Source: Brevundimonas intermedia (GTDB lineage: Bacteria; Pseudomonadota; Alphaproteobacteria; Caulobacterales; Caulobacteraceae). Taken from it: a DNA stretch of 64,000 nt. Made by a program: the position numbers and the translations under genes. This document shows positions 42,173-52,393 of the stretch, in pieces. The DNA lies in the NCBI RefSeq assembly GCF_004614235.1, contig NZ_SPVH01000007.1, positions 124,001 through 188,000 of the forward strand, read 5' to 3'. The notes beneath the pieces were generated by a model, which worked only from the letters and a program-made list of their open reading frames with translations, was not told where the DNA came from and did no database searches. Every line of letters begins with the position of its first letter. Positions within the stretch are counted from its first letter, which is position 1.

Positions 42173-42894
42173 ACCACATCGAAATCGATGATCAGCGGCA
42201 GATGGTCCGACGCCACGCGCGCCAGGGGCGAAAAGGCCGAGCGCACCGCACGGATGCGGATTTCGGGGCTGACGAAACAGTGGTCGATGCGGATGGCGGG
42301 GAAGGCCGAAGGGAAGGTCTTCACGCTGGGCTTCAGGCCAAGCTGGCGCTGGCAGTCCTGAAGGCTGCGGCACAGGGTCTGATAGGGGCGGGTGATGGAG
42401 GTGGCGTTGAAATCGCCCGCCAGCAAGGTCGGTCCTGTGCAGGCGCCGACCCAGCCCAACCCGGCCAGAGCCGCCGCCTGAAGCCGCTGTTCGCGGGGGA
42501 CCAGGCCCAGATGGGTGTTCAGGACATTGATGGCGGTCCCGTCGATCTCGATCTCGGACCAGATGGCGCCGCGCGGCTCAAGGCCCGGAATGCCGGATAC
42601 GGTGGGCAGGGCGCCGGCGCGCATCAGGCGTTCAGGATGGGGGGTCAGGATGGCGTCGCCATACTGTTCGGTCTCGACCCGCATTGCCGGGTGAAAGCGT
42701 GAGGTCATGGCGAGGCCGGTGGCGATGGCCTGCGCCTGATCCACGCTGCCCGTGCGAACGCGGCCGACGTCCAGTTCCTGGAGACAGACGATGTCTGGCT
42801 CGTATTCGCCAATGACGGCGACGATCCGGCCGACATCCAGCCGGCGATCCGTGCCGACGCAGCGGTGGACATTATAGGTGAGAAGGCGAGGCAT
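42157..42894 (-). CDS. Endonuclease/exonuclease/phosphatase family protein
   Basis: A 245-residue EEP-fold metal-dependent hydrolase: TYNVHRCVGTDRRLD at the N-terminus, CLQELDVGR (metal Glu), LNTHLGLVPREQR, LLAGDFNAT and the terminal SDHLPLIIDFD. Related proteins hydrolyse nucleic acids or phospholipids; with a phospholipase D gene converging on it, a lipid role is possible. The start MPRLLTYNVHRC is used; the upstream open frame is not homologous. Confidence 0.86.
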   Translation of the reverse strand: MPRLLTYNVHRCVGTDRRLDVGRIVAVIGEYEPDIVCLQELDVGRVRTGSVDQAQAIATGLAMTSRFHPAMRVETEQYGDAILTPHPERLMRAGALPTVSGIPGLEPRGAIWSEIEIDGTAINVLNTHLGLVPREQRLQAAALAGLGWVGACTGPTLLAGDFNATSITRPYQTLCRSLQDCQRQLGLKPSVKTFPSAFPAIRIDHCFVSPEIRIRAVRSAFSPLARVASDHLPLIIDFDVVQPGA

Positions 42895-42977
42895 GAGGGT
42901 TTTGGGGACGTGTCGGTTCTTGGACGTTGACCGTGGGCTAGGCCTTCTGACGCGCGAATGCGACCCCGATACGACGA

Positions 42978-43655
42978 TCAGAGCAGGATCAGGTGATCGG
43001 GCAGTTCGTTGGGGTTGTCGGGGCGCGGCGGGAAGTGTCGGGCCAGAACCTGTCCGCACAGGTCGACAGCGGCTGCGAAACCCTCGACTGGACGATCGGC
43101 CCGCAGTTCGCGGGTCAGGACGGCGACGGCCTGGGCCCAGGCGTCCTCATCCACCTTGGCGTAGATGCCTTCGTCGGCGATCAGCTCGACCTGATGTTCG
43201 TCCAGCGCGGCGAACAGCAGGACGCCGGTGCGTTCGGTGGTGACATGGACACCCTGGGCCATGAACTGCTGCAAGGCGGCTTCTCTGACGCGACCACGCC
43301 GGACACCGGCAGGCGTGACCAGCCTGCGAACGGCGGGAATGCGCGTCAACAGAAAGATGCCGACGAAGACCACGGCTTGAGACAAGGCATAGAGCGCCAG
43401 GGCCTGACCCGTGGTGGCGGCTTGGGCGGCATCATGCGCGGCTTCCCAGCCATCGCCGGGCCAGCGGAAATCCAGCAAGAAGGGAATGAAGACGATGGGC
43501 GCCAGCAGGGCGGCGCCTGCCGCCCAGGCCAGGCTGACGTCCAGATAGGTGGAGACCCGTCGCGAGATCACGCAGAAGATTTCGCCCGACGTCTGTCGCT
43601 CGGCGGCCGAGATGGCCTCGGCGATCCGGGCGCGGTCGTTGTCCGTGATCTGCAT
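42978..43655 (-). CDS. TPM-domain membrane protein
   Basis: A 225-residue protein with an N-terminal TPM-type segment (MQITDNDRARIAEAISAAERQTSGEIFCVISRR), two transmembrane regions (about 38-60 and 82-105), and a cytosolic second half (EAALQQFMAQGVHVTTERTGVLLFAALDEHQVELIADEG) typical of the shorter TPM_phosphatase partner. Start ATG 43655 overlaps the upstream stop and has GGGGGG 6 bases before it; ATG 43661 is less likely. Last gene of lemA-TPM-TPM. Confidence 0.85.
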   Translation of the reverse strand: MQITDNDRARIAEAISAAERQTSGEIFCVISRRVSTYLDVSLAWAAGAALLAPIVFIPFLLDFRWPGDGWEAAHDAAQAATTGQALALYALSQAVVFVGIFLLTRIPAVRRLVTPAGVRRGRVREAALQQFMAQGVHVTTERTGVLLFAALDEHQVELIADEGIYAKVDEDAWAQAVAVLTRELRADRPVEGFAAAVDLCGQVLARHFPPRPDNPNELPDHLILL

Positions 43656-44467
43656 CACCATCCCCCCGAGGCGCCGCCGCCGCCGAAGCTGCCGCCGCCT
43701 CCGCCGAACCCACCGCCACCGCCGCCCCATCCGCCACCGCCGCGTCCCGAGCTTCGCAGCGCTTCGGACGCAGCCCACAGCAGCACGGATCCGACGTTGC
43801 TGCGCCGCCCGCGCCCGGACCGCATGGCGATCAGGAACATGAACAGGAAGATGGCCGCGATGATGACCACTGGGATGATGGACTCGGGCTTGGTGTCAGT
43901 CTGCTGCGCCGCAGCCGCCTGGGCTCGCGCCTGCGCCTCGGCGGGGTCGAGCGACAGTTGGCCGATCAGTGCATCCACGCCCTTGACCACGCCCGCCTGG
44001 TAATCGCCGTCGCGGAAGGACGGCAGGATGTCGTCGCGGATGACCTGAGACGAGAAGGCGTCGGTCAGGATCGGCTCAAGCCCATAGCCGACTTCGACGC
44101 GGACCTTGCGTTCGTTGGGGGCGACGATCAGCAAGGCGCCGTTGTCGTTTTCCTTCTGGCCGATGCCCCAGGCGCGACCCAGTTGATAACCGTAGTCCTC
44201 GATCTCCTGATCCTGCAGACTGTTCACGGTCACGACGACAAGCTGGTCGGTGCTGCTGGCCTCCAGCGCCGCCAGCTTTTCCGTCAGAGCCTGTTCGGTC
44301 GCGGGATCGAGCAGATTGGCCTGATCGACCACCCGCCCGGTCAGGGGCGGGAAGTCGAGCTTGGTTTGGGCCGTCGCCGGAAAGGCAAACAGCAGGGCGG
44401 CGACCAGACACAGAAGGAGGGCGGCGAGGCCCGTCGGACGCCGCGCCGCCGCTTGAAGACCTGTCAC
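43655..44467 (-). CDS. YgcG-type TPM-domain protein with glycine-rich tail
   Basis: The 270-residue protein has a signal peptide (about 1-33), a periplasmic TPM domain (LTGRVVDQANLLDPATEQ, STDQLVVVTVNSL, NDNGALLIVAPNERKVRVE), one C-terminal transmembrane helix (about 198-218) and a glycine-rich tail with a GGGGFGGGGG-like character. Start is GTG 44467, overlapping the lemA stop. The lemA-TPM association is very common; function is unproven and may concern membrane-protein turnover or stress. Confidence 0.87.
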   Translation of the reverse strand: MTGLQAAARRPTGLAALLLCLVAALLFAFPATAQTKLDFPPLTGRVVDQANLLDPATEQALTEKLAALEASSTDQLVVVTVNSLQDQEIEDYGYQLGRAWGIGQKENDNGALLIVAPNERKVRVEVGYGLEPILTDAFSSQVIRDDILPSFRDGDYQAGVVKGVDALIGQLSLDPAEAQARAQAAAAQQTDTKPESIIPVVIIAAIFLFMFLIAMRSGRGRRSNVGSVLLWAASEALRSSGRGGGGWGGGGGGFGGGGGSFGGGGASGGW

Positions 44468-45147
44468 TGCGCGGGCGGGGTCGCGCCCGGCGCCACGGCC
44501 GGTGCGCCGCCGCCGGGCGCCGAAGCGTTTGCGGGCGGGGCGTTCAGGTTGAAGTTGACCTGGGGCGCCGACTGGGCCGCGGCGGTTGCGGTGAACAACT
44601 GCATCGGCTGCGAGCCTCCGTGCAGGGTCTTGGCCCAGATCACCTGCGGGAAGGTGCGCAGCGTGGTGTTGTAGTCGCGAACAGCCTCATTGTAGTCGCG
44701 GCGCGAGATGGCGATGCGGTTCTCGGTGCCTTCCAACTGAGACTGCAGGGTCAGGAAGTTCTGGTTGGCTTGAAGTTGCGGATAGGCCTCGACCGTGACC
44801 AGCAGGCGCGACAGGGCGCCGGACAGTTGGCCCTGGGCCTCCTGATACTGCTGGAAAGCCTGCGGGTTATCCAAGTCGTCGGCCGAGACGTTGACCGAGG
44901 TGGCGCGGGCGCGGGCGTTGATCACGTCCGTCAGGGTGGTGCGTTCCTGGATCGCGGCGCCCTGGACGGTGGCGACCAGATTGGGAACCAGGTCGGCGCG
45001 GCGCTGATATTGGCTCTGCACGTCCGCCCAGGCCGCCTCGGCGCGTTCCTGCTTGGTCGGGATGGTGTTGTAGCCACAGGCAGCCGCAGCCGGGGTGATG
45101 AGGAGTGCGGCCGTCAGAGCAAGGGCGCGAGCGTTGAGGCGAACCAT
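44464..45147 (-). CDS. lemA: LemA family protein
   Basis: A 227-residue protein with an N-terminal signal (possibly a lipoprotein, AAACGYN after the hydrophobic stretch) and the LemA helical hairpin domain: YNTIPTKQERAEAAWADVQSQYQRR, RADLVPNLVATVQ, YPQLQANQNFLTLQSQLEGTEN. The C-terminus is a Pro/Ala/Gly-rich tail. AGGGAGA precedes the ATG. It heads a three-gene operon with two TPM-domain genes. Confidence 0.92.
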   Translation of the reverse strand: MVRLNARALALTAALLITPAAAACGYNTIPTKQERAEAAWADVQSQYQRRADLVPNLVATVQGAAIQERTTLTDVINARARATSVNVSADDLDNPQAFQQYQEAQGQLSGALSRLLVTVEAYPQLQANQNFLTLQSQLEGTENRIAISRRDYNEAVRDYNTTLRTFPQVIWAKTLHGGSQPMQLFTATAAAQSAPQVNFNLNAPPANASAPGGGAPAVAPGATPPAQ

Positions 45148-45208
45148 GACATCTCCCTGTCGGCGCTGATCGCCGTCGGGTCGAATATTGACCCGCCGCA
45201 TGAATGCA

Positions 45209-46132
45209 TCAAGCGTCCAATGGCTCCGGTTGGATATTGTTGATGCGGCAGGCCGCCGAATAGGTGTTGGCCAGCAGACAGCCGATGGTCATGGGGCCGA
45301 CGCCGCCCGGCACCGGGGTGATGCGACCGGCGATCTCGACCGCCTCCTTGAAGGCCACGTCGCCGACGACGCGGGTCTTGCCCTCGGCGGCCTTGACGGG
45401 ATCGGCCGAGGGGACGCGGTTGATGCCCACGTCGATGACGGTCGCGCCCGGCTTGATCCAGTCGCCCTTGATCATCTCGGGGCGACCGACGGCGGCGACC
45501 AGGATGTCGGCGCTGCGGCACACGTCGGGCAGGTCGCGCGTGCGGGAATGGGCGACGGTCACGGTGCAGCTCTCGCCGAGCAGAAGCTGGGCCATCGGCT
45601 TGCCGACGATGTTGGAGCGGCCGACGATGACGGCGTTCAGACCCGACAGGTCGCCCAGCTGATCCTTGAGCAGCATCAGGCAGCCCAGCGGCGTGCAGGG
45701 CACGAGGCCCGGCAGTCCGACGGCCAGACGACCCGCATTGACGACGTGGAAGCCGTCCACATCCTTGTCCGGGGAAATGGCGTCCAGCACGACCGAGGCG
45801 TCGATGTGAGCGGGCAGGGGCAGTTGAACGAGGATGCCGTGGATGCCCGTATCCGCATTCAACTGGGCGATCAGGGCCAGCAGTTCGTCCTGGCTGGTGG
45901 TGTCGGCCAGGCGGTGGGTGTCGGAGCGCATGCCGGCGCGCAGGGTCGTCTCGCCCTTGTTACGCACATAGATCTGGCTGGCGGGATCCTCGCCGACGAT
46001 GACGACGGCCAAGCCGGGTTTTACGCCGTGTGCGCTCTCCAGCCGGGCGACGGCCGCGCCGACACGCTCCACCAGGGCGACCGAAAAGGCCTTGCCGTCG
46101 ATCAGGGTCGCAGGCGTGGATTGGGCCGACAT
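45209..46132 (-). CDS. folD: Bifunctional methylenetetrahydrofolate dehydrogenase / cyclohydrolase
   Basis: Converts 5,10-methylene-THF to 10-formyl-THF via methenyl-THF with NADP. The 307-residue protein has [20 protein letters not shown] with the catalytic Tyr and the conserved lysine, GILVQLPLP, the NADP-binding [18 protein letters not shown], and [19 protein letters not shown]. Start [14 protein letters not shown] is chosen by homology; the upstream frame extension is spurious. Confidence 0.96.
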   Translation of the reverse strand: MSAQSTPATLIDGKAFSVALVERVGAAVARLESAHGVKPGLAVVIVGEDPASQIYVRNKGETTLRAGMRSDTHRLADTTSQDELLALIAQLNADTGIHGILVQLPLPAHIDASVVLDAISPDKDVDGFHVVNAGRLAVGLPGLVPCTPLGCLMLLKDQLGDLSGLNAVIVGRSNIVGKPMAQLLLGESCTVTVAHSRTRDLPDVCRSADILVAAVGRPEMIKGDWIKPGATVIDVGINRVPSADPVKAAEGKTRVVGDVAFKEAVEIAGRITPVPGGVGPMTIGCLLANTYSAACRINNIQPEPLDA

Positions 46133-46224
46133 GGCAGCTCCGTCTGGCGGGAAATGAGGATGGCGGCGATTTACAGCCGTCACGGTTCGGCGTCTATGAT
46201 CCCCGTCCAATGCTGGAGGAATTC

Positions 46225-48114
46225 ATGAATCGTCCGTCTCTTGCCGCCGCAGTCAGCACCGTCGCCCTTCTGTGGGCCGCCGCGCCGGCTTTGGCCCAGG
46301 ACGCGCAACCCTTGCGGATCGGCGCGACGGTGAACGGCGCCCTGACGGACGCAGACGGCAAGGCGGCGGACGACGACTATCGCTATGACGACTACCGGTT
46401 CGACGCACGCGCAGGCCAGCGTCTGGAAGCCATTCTGAGGTCCGACGCCTTCGACGCTTTTCTGGCGGTCTATGCGGACGGCGTAGAGGGCGAGCCGCTG
46501 GCGACCGACGACGACGGGCTGGAGGACGGCACGAACGCGCGTCTGCGTTTCACGCCAGAACGGGCGGGCGCCTATGTGCTGCGGGCCAGGACACTGAGCG
46601 GGCTGGACGGCGGCGACTATCGCCTGTCGCTGCAGGAACGCCCGGCCGCGCCGCGTGCCCCGCGCCCTAGCGGCATCCGCCTCGGTGCGACCGAGAGCGG
46701 CGAACTGACCGCGCGCGATCCGGAGCAGGAGGACGGCGGCCGCTATGATGCCTACGCCTTCCGCGCCAACGCCGGCGACCGGTTCGTCGTGACGCTGGAT
46801 TCCGAGGCCTTCGATCCCTTGGTGCGGGTCGGGCGGATGAACGGTCCCGACTTCGTGGAGATCGGCTCCAACGACGACGCGCCCGGCGGCGGGCTGAATT
46901 CGCGCCTGACCTTTACGGCGCCGACGGCAGGCGAATATGTGATCCGGGCCACGTCGCTGGAAGACGGCCTGGGCCGCTATGAGGTGGGTCTGGCCGAGGC
47001 GCCGCCCGCCGCGCCGTCCAAGCCCATCGCCGTGGGCGACGAGATCAAGGGCGAGTTGGGGTCCGACAGCCCCGTCAACGACGGCGGTCAGCGCGCCGAT
47101 ACCTATCGCTTCACCGGCACGAACGGCCAGCGCGTCGCCATCGAGATGAAGTCCAGCGACTTCGACGCCTATCTGACCCTGCGGCGCGCGTCGGACGATA
47201 CCGTGTTGGCCGAGGATGACGACGGCGCCGGATCGGGAACGGATTCGCGCATCGCCCGCACCCTGGACGCCGACGGCGACTACATCATCGAGGCGCGGGG
47301 CTTCAGCGACGAGGCGGAGGGCGACTATACGCTGACGCTGACCGAAACCGCGCCGCCGCCTCCACCGACCCCGGCGACCCTCGGGCAGAAGGTCGAGGGC
47401 GAGATCACGGACGAGGACCCTCAGGGCGACGACGGCAAACGCTATGACGCCTATGTCTTCACCGGAACGGAGGGGCAGCGCGTCCAGGCCATTCTGCGCT
47501 CGGGCGACTTCGACGCCTATCTGGAAATCGGCGAGGTCGGTGATACGTTCGAAGCCTTGGCCAGCGATGACGACGGCCTGGCGGAAGGCACGGATTCGCG
47601 CCTGAACTTCACCCTGCCGTCGGCCGACGACTATGTGGTGCGGGCCTCGCCGCTGGATTCGGAAGGCAAGGGACTTTACTCGCTCGAACTGCTGGATCGT
47701 GGGCCTGAGCCCAAGCCGGGCAGTCTGCTGGTCGGCGGAACCGTTCGCGGAACCCTGTCCAACAGCGCGGCGCTCAGCGACGAAGGCGCCTATTTCGACG
47801 CCTATCGGTTCCAGGCCAAGAAGGACGAGAAACTGCGGATCACCATGGTCTCGAATGCCTTCGATTCCTTCATCGACCTGGGTCAAGTCGATGACGACGG
47901 CGACTTCTCCAGCCTGGCCACCGACGACGACGGCCTGTCGGACGCCCACGCCAAGCTGGATTGGACCGCGCCTGACGACGGCTGGTATCTGGTGCGCGCC
48001 CGCGCCTATGGCCCCAATCAGACGGGCGCCTATGCTCTGACGGTGGAGCGTCAGCCGGCCGGCGCGTCGGTCGCCGCCCACGATGAGGCGCCCATCGTCG
48101 TGACGCCGAAATAA
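46225..48114 (+). CDS. Secreted protein of five tandem PPC-type beta-sandwich repeats
   Basis: A 629-residue exported protein with signal peptide cleaved near ALA-Q25. The rest is five repeats of about 115 residues, each with a G-x-L/I opening, D-x-YxF, GQRVxxxLRSxxFDAYL, DDDG, LxFTxPxxGxYVxRA and a closing Y-x-L. These match pre-peptidase C-terminal (PPC) domains, normally attached to secreted proteases or collagen-binding modules. No catalytic domain is present. Acidic DDDG loops suggest Ca2+ binding. GGAGGA at 46215-46220 fixes ATG 46225. The fni gene follows after 4 bases. Confidence 0.8.
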   Translation: MNRPSLAAAVSTVALLWAAAPALAQDAQPLRIGATVNGALTDADGKAADDDYRYDDYRFDARAGQRLEAILRSDAFDAFLAVYADGVEGEPLATDDDGLEDGTNARLRFTPERAGAYVLRARTLSGLDGGDYRLSLQERPAAPRAPRPSGIRLGATESGELTARDPEQEDGGRYDAYAFRANAGDRFVVTLDSEAFDPLVRVGRMNGPDFVEIGSNDDAPGGGLNSRLTFTAPTAGEYVIRATSLEDGLGRYEVGLAEAPPAAPSKPIAVGDEIKGELGSDSPVNDGGQRADTYRFTGTNGQRVAIEMKSSDFDAYLTLRRASDDTVLAEDDDGAGSGTDSRIARTLDADGDYIIEARGFSDEAEGDYTLTLTETAPPPPPTPATLGQKVEGEITDEDPQGDDGKRYDAYVFTGTEGQRVQAILRSGDFDAYLEIGEVGDTFEALASDDDGLAEGTDSRLNFTLPSADDYVVRASPLDSEGKGLYSLELLDRGPEPKPGSLLVGGTVRGTLSNSAALSDEGAYFDAYRFQAKKDEKLRITMVSNAFDSFIDLGQVDDDGDFSSLATDDDGLSDAHAKLDWTAPDDGWYLVRARAYGPNQTGAYALTVERQPAGASVAAHDEAPIVVTPK

Positions 48115-48118
48115 GGCG

Positions 48119-49150
48119 ATGACCGACGCCACCCCGCCAAATCGCAAGGATCAACACCTGGACGTGGTGCTGGCCGGGCGCGGCCGACACGCGCGCGACG
48201 CGGGTTTCGACCGGGTGCATTTCGTCCATGAGGCGCTGCCGGATCTGGATCACGACAAGATCGACCTCGGCGCCGACTTCCTGGGCAGGCGGCTGAAGGC
48301 CCCTTTGCTGATCAGCGCCATGACCGGCGGACCGACGCGCGCCGAGGCGATCAATGCGCGCCTGGCCGAGGCCGCCCAGCATCTGGGCATCGCCTTGGCC
48401 GTCGGCTCGCAGCGCGCGGCGGTCGAGGGCGGGGCGGCGGGCGGTCTGGACCGGACGCTGCGTCGTCGGGCGCCGGACACCTTCATCCTGTCCAACATCG
48501 GGGCGGCCCAGTTGACGCGTGGCTTCGGGCTGGACGAAGCCCGGCGGGCGGTCGAGATGATCGACGCCGACGCCCTGGTCGTTCACTTGAATCCGTTGCA
48601 GGAAGCCTGTCAGCCCGAGGGTGACCGCGACTGGTGGGGCGTCGGCGCGGCGCTGGAAGCCTTGGTCCGCAAGCTGGAGGTTCCGGTCGTCGTCAAGGAG
48701 ACGGGGGCGGGCCTGTCGGGTCACACGGCGCGGCGACTGGTGGACATGGGCGTGGCCGCCGTGGACGTCGCCGGGGCCGGCGGTTCCAACTGGGGGCTTG
48801 TCGAGAGCGAACGCGCCGTCGATCCGGCGGACAAGGCCCACGCCGCCGTCTTCGCCGACTGGGGCACGCCGACGGCCCGCGCGCTGGTGGACGTCAGGCG
48901 CGCCTGCCCGGACGCCGTCATCATTGGATCGGGCGGCGTGCGAAACGGCCTGGATGTCGCCAAGGCGATTCGTCTCGGCGCGGACGTGGCGGGGCAGGCG
49001 GCGGGGGTTCTGGCGGCGGCGACGATCTCGACCGAGGCGGTCGTAGATCATTTTCAGCTGGTCATTCGACAGCTGAGAACCGCCTGTTTCTGCACCGACT
49101 CAGCCAATCTGGCGGCTCTGAGACGGGCGCCGCTGCACCCCTTCGACTGA
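48119..49150 (+). CDS. fni: Isopentenyl-diphosphate delta-isomerase, type 2
   Basis: FMN- and NADPH-dependent isomerisation of IPP to DMAPP. The 343-residue TIM-barrel protein starts with [10 protein letters not shown], and has [15 protein letters not shown], the FMN/product region [46 protein letters not shown] and [11 protein letters not shown]. These are diagnostic of Fni. The start is 4 bases after the PPC-repeat gene, so they may be co-transcribed. Confidence 0.94.
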   Translation: MTDATPPNRKDQHLDVVLAGRGRHARDAGFDRVHFVHEALPDLDHDKIDLGADFLGRRLKAPLLISAMTGGPTRAEAINARLAEAAQHLGIALAVGSQRAAVEGGAAGGLDRTLRRRAPDTFILSNIGAAQLTRGFGLDEARRAVEMIDADALVVHLNPLQEACQPEGDRDWWGVGAALEALVRKLEVPVVVKETGAGLSGHTARRLVDMGVAAVDVAGAGGSNWGLVESERAVDPADKAHAAVFADWGTPTARALVDVRRACPDAVIIGSGGVRNGLDVAKAIRLGADVAGQAAGVLAAATISTEAVVDHFQLVIRQLRTACFCTDSANLAALRRAPLHPFD

Positions 49151-49189
49151 TCTGCACGGTTGCCAATCCTTCGGCGGCCCGTGTAGAGG

Positions 49190-49310
49190 ACCGCCTCCTG
49201 TTGGGGAGTAGCTTCCGACGTCGAGACGTCGGGATCGTGTCAACACACTCGCGTTTCGGCGCGTGGCGCGATCAGCGGACCATCACCGCCTAGCGAGACC
49301 AGCGCGTTCC
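49190..49310 (+). promoter_or_regulatory. yybP-ykoY manganese riboswitch upstream of mntP
   Basis: The leader carries the two conserved cores of this class: GGGGAGTAGC at 49203-49212 and GTCAACAC at 49239-49246, separated by a stable hairpin (CCGACG 49215-49220 with CGTCGG 49227-49232). A GCGAGACC block at 49293-49300 and a possible P1 pairing of TGTTGG (49199-49204) with CCAGCG (49299-49304) close the structure. Mn2+ riboswitches of this type are known ahead of mntP. Downstream, GTTCCAC (49306-49312) and GTGGAAC (49329-49335) form a hairpin that may be part of the expression platform. Confidence 0.85.
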
Positions 49311-49365
49311 ACCGCCGCACCGGCCGGAGTGGAACCGCTGTCTTGCGTCCGGTCGAGTGCAGTCC

Positions 49366-49938
49366 ATGACCCCGGGAACAATCGCCATCCTGTCCCTCAG
49401 CATGTCCACGGACGCCTTTGCTGCCGCCGTGGGCCGGGGAGCCTCGCATCGTCCGGCCGTGAAGGACGCGATCAAGGCGGGGCTGGTGTTCGGGGTCATC
49501 GAGGCGATCACGCCCCTGATCGGCTGGGGGCTTGGCATCGTCGCCGCAGGCCTGGTCGAGAAGGTGGATCACTGGATCGCCTTCACGCTTCTGCTGATCG
49601 TCGGCGGCAAGATGATCTGGGAGGGCGCCAAGCCACGCGATGCGCAAGACGACGCTGCGCCGCGCCGGTCCGGCCCTTGGGCCCTGATCGCCACCGCCAT
49701 CGGCACCAGCATCGATGCGGCGGCCGTGGGCGTGGGCCTGGCCTTCATCGGCGTGAACATCTGGGTGATCGCCGCCTCGATCGGCTTCACCACCTTCGTC
49801 CTGACCACCATCGGCATGCTGATCGGCAAGGCCGTGGGAACCCGATTTGGCAAGTCTGCCGAGATCGTCGGCGGCGTGGCCCTGATCGGCCTGGGCACGG
49901 CGATCCTGCTGGAGCACCTGGGTATTCTTGGCGGCTAA
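49366..49938 (+). CDS. mntP: Manganese efflux pump MntP
   Basis: Exports Mn2+ from the cytoplasm. The 190-residue membrane protein has six predicted helices and the two family motifs with conserved aspartates: LSMSTDAFAAAVGRGAS and GTSIDAAAVGVGLAF. The GxxD arrangement and size are normal for MntP. ATG 49366 gives the usual MTPGTIAILSLS; a GTG at 49357 is also in frame. Control by the upstream Mn riboswitch is expected. It converges on hutH with a 4-bp gap. Confidence 0.94.
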   Translation: MTPGTIAILSLSMSTDAFAAAVGRGASHRPAVKDAIKAGLVFGVIEAITPLIGWGLGIVAAGLVEKVDHWIAFTLLLIVGGKMIWEGAKPRDAQDDAAPRRSGPWALIATAIGTSIDAAAVGVGLAFIGVNIWVIAASIGFTTFVLTTIGMLIGKAVGTRFGKSAEIVGGVALIGLGTAILLEHLGILGG

Positions 49939-49942
49939 GCCG

Positions 49943-51469
49943 TCAGGCCGAGGGCAGGAGGTCTGCGGCGAAAGCCCGATAGCGACCGGCGCGCACGCCG
50001 TCTGTCGCGCGTGCGATGTCAGGCGCGAAATAGTGATCGCTGGTATAGGGAGCGGCGGCCTCTCGCACGATGGCGAAGACCTGTTCCAGGGCGGGGGAGC
50101 TGGTCAGCGGACGATGGAATTCCAGGCCCTGCGCCGCGGCCAGAAGTTCGATGCCGACCACCGTCGCCGCGTTCTCGGCCATGTCCAGCAGGCGGCGCGC
50201 GCCGTGGGTGGCCATGGAAACGTGGTCTTCCTGATTGGCGCTGGTGGGCACCGTGTCCACGCTGCATGGATGGGCCACCATCCGGTTCTCGGCGATCAGG
50301 GCGGCGGCCGTGACCTGGGCGATCATGAAACCGGAGTTCAGACCACTTTCCTTGACCAGGAAGGCCGGCAGTTCGCTCATCTTCGGATCGACCAGGATCG
50401 AGGTGCGGCGCTCGGAGATATTGCCGATCTCGCACAGCGCCATGGCGATCTGATCGGCTGCAAAAGCAACGGGTTCCGCATGGAAGTTGCCACCCGAGAT
50501 GATGTCCTCGTCTTCGATGAAGACCAGCGGATTGTCGGTCACAGCGTTGGCCTCGCGCTCCAGCGTGGCGGCGGCGCCGGTCAGGACATCCAGGATCGCG
50601 CCCATGACCTGGGGTTGGCAACGCAGGGAGTATGGATCCTGCACCTTGGCGCAGTCGTCGCGGTGGCTGTCGCGGATGGCTGAGCCGGTCATCAGGTTGC
50701 GAAGGCGGCCGGCGACGGCGATCTGACCCGGCTGGCCGCGCAGGGCATGGATGCGCGGATCGAACGGGGCGTCGGAGCCCTTCAGCGCATCGACCGACAG
50801 GGCGCCGGCCGCGATGCCGGCGGCGAACACGGCTTCGGTTGCGAACAGGCCCGCCAGGGCCAGGGCGGTCGAACACTGGGTGCCGTTCAGCAGGGCGAGG
50901 CCTTCCTTGGGGCCGAGTGTCAGGGGCGTCAGGCCGATCGTCGCCAGCGCGGCCTCTGCTTCAAGCGTCTGGCCGCGCACGCGCGCCTCACCGACGCCGA
51001 TCAGGACGCAGCTCATATGCGCCAACGGGGCCAGATCGCCCGAGGCGCCGACCGAGCCCTTCGACGGAATGCAGGGCAGGATATCCGCGTTGACCAGCGC
51101 GATCAGGGCCTCAAGCGTCTCGCGCCGTATGCCCGAGGCGCCGCGCGACAGGCTGGCGATCTTCAGCACCATCAACAGGCGCGTCACCGCATCGGGCAGC
51201 AATGGTCCGACGCCGCAGGCGTGGCTCAGCACCAGGTTGCGCTGAAGTGTTTCCAGATCTTGAGGCGCGATGGACGTGTTGGCCAGCAGGCCGAAACCCG
51301 TGTTGACGCCATAGACGGTGCGGCCCTGGGCCACGATGTCGGCGATCACGGCCGCGCCCCGGTCCACGTCGGTCCAGGCGGCGGGCGCCAGTTCGACCGT
51401 GACAGGGCCGTTAAGGACGGCGCGCAACTGGGCGAGTGTGAGCGGCGAGTGGCCGAGGATAAGGGTCAT
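49943..51469 (-). CDS. hutH: Histidine ammonia-lyase
   Basis: Deaminates histidine to urocanate, the first step of histidine use. The 508-residue protein contains the MIO cofactor tripeptide ASG in [23 protein letters not shown] near the N-terminus, and [15 protein letters not shown]. These fully identify HutH. The start [15 protein letters not shown] is used; the upstream open frame is not homologous. Last gene of the hutG-hutU-BASS-hutH operon. Confidence 0.96.
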   Translation of the reverse strand: MTLILGHSPLTLAQLRAVLNGPVTVELAPAAWTDVDRGAAVIADIVAQGRTVYGVNTGFGLLANTSIAPQDLETLQRNLVLSHACGVGPLLPDAVTRLLMVLKIASLSRGASGIRRETLEALIALVNADILPCIPSKGSVGASGDLAPLAHMSCVLIGVGEARVRGQTLEAEAALATIGLTPLTLGPKEGLALLNGTQCSTALALAGLFATEAVFAAGIAAGALSVDALKGSDAPFDPRIHALRGQPGQIAVAGRLRNLMTGSAIRDSHRDDCAKVQDPYSLRCQPQVMGAILDVLTGAAATLEREANAVTDNPLVFIEDEDIISGGNFHAEPVAFAADQIAMALCEIGNISERRTSILVDPKMSELPAFLVKESGLNSGFMIAQVTAAALIAENRMVAHPCSVDTVPTSANQEDHVSMATHGARRLLDMAENAATVVGIELLAAAQGLEFHRPLTSSPALEQVFAIVREAAAPYTSDHYFAPDIARATDGVRAGRYRAFAADLLPSA

Positions 51470-51492
51470 GTCTGCTTGTTCCTGTCTGCGGC

Positions 51493-52341
51493 TCAGCCGG
51501 GCCGCCGTGAAACCCACAGGCCGAACAGCGCCGCGATGGGAAACATCAAGACGCCATAGACCGCCGCCGGCAGCGACATTTCCGGCTGTTGCAGCACGCC
51601 TTGGGCGATGACGATGGCGAGGGTGGCGTTGTGGATGCCGACCTCGAAGGCGCTGGCCACCGCTTGGGACTTTTCGATCTTCAGCAGGCGCGGAACGACG
51701 TAGCCGACCGTCAGGCTCAGGACGCAGAAGACGATGGCGATCCCGCCGAGCAGCAGGACGTTGGCCGCCAGAAGGTCGAAGCTGCTGGCGACCGATCCGA
51801 GGATCACGAGGACCAGGATCGCCACCGAGGCGATGCGGACAGGCTTGTCCATGGCCTTGGCGAAGCCCGGTTTCAGCGCCCGCACCGTCATGCCCAGTGC
51901 GACCGGCGCGAGAACGATCAGGAACACCTCCAGCGTCTTCTTGAACTGCAGGCCGACGCTGAGGTCGCCGGGCTGGAACCAGGCGATGGCCAGGTTGGTG
52001 ATGACCGGAAGGGTCACAACGGCGATGACCGAATTGATCGCCGTGAGCGAGATGTTCAGCGCCACATCGCCCCGGAACAGATGGCTGTAGAGGTTGGCGG
52101 TCGTGCCGCCGGGCGAGGCCGCGAGCAGCAGCATCCCCACCGCCAGGATGGGCGGCAGGCGGAACAGAAGCACAAGGGCGAAACAGATGGCCGGCAGCAC
52201 CAGCAACTGACAGCCCAGGGCGACGGCGGCCGCCCTGGGCTGTTTGGCCACGCGCACGAAGTCGGCTGGCGTCAGATCCAGCCCGAGGCCGAACATGATG
52301 ATCCCCAGGGCCAGAGGCAGGGCGACGGCGGCGAATTCCAT
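51493..52341 (-). CDS. Bile acid:sodium symporter (BASS) family transporter
   Basis: A 282-residue, nine-to-ten-helix membrane protein with BASS motifs: [53 protein letters not shown] and [15 protein letters not shown]. The family moves organic anions with Na+. It lies inside the hut operon, 52 bp after hutU and 23 bp before hutH, so uptake of histidine, urocanate or a related imidazole compound is a reasonable inference. No other transporter is present in the locus. Confidence 0.88.
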   Translation of the reverse strand: MEFAAVALPLALGIIMFGLGLDLTPADFVRVAKQPRAAAVALGCQLLVLPAICFALVLLFRLPPILAVGMLLLAASPGGTTANLYSHLFRGDVALNISLTAINSVIAVVTLPVITNLAIAWFQPGDLSVGLQFKKTLEVFLIVLAPVALGMTVRALKPGFAKAMDKPVRIASVAILVLVILGSVASSFDLLAANVLLLGGIAIVFCVLSLTVGYVVPRLLKIEKSQAVASAFEVGIHNATLAIVIAQGVLQQPEMSLPAAVYGVLMFPIAALFGLWVSRRPG

Positions 52342-52393
52342 GCGGCTTTCCTAGGAGATGAGGGCCGGCAGTCGACCGGCCTGGAACATTAGA

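Noticed and set aside
46180..48147. 655-codon minus-strand ORF opposite the PPC-repeat gene
   Set aside because: Antisense shadow; the plus strand has a signal peptide, a perfectly placed ribosome binding site and five coherent repeats.
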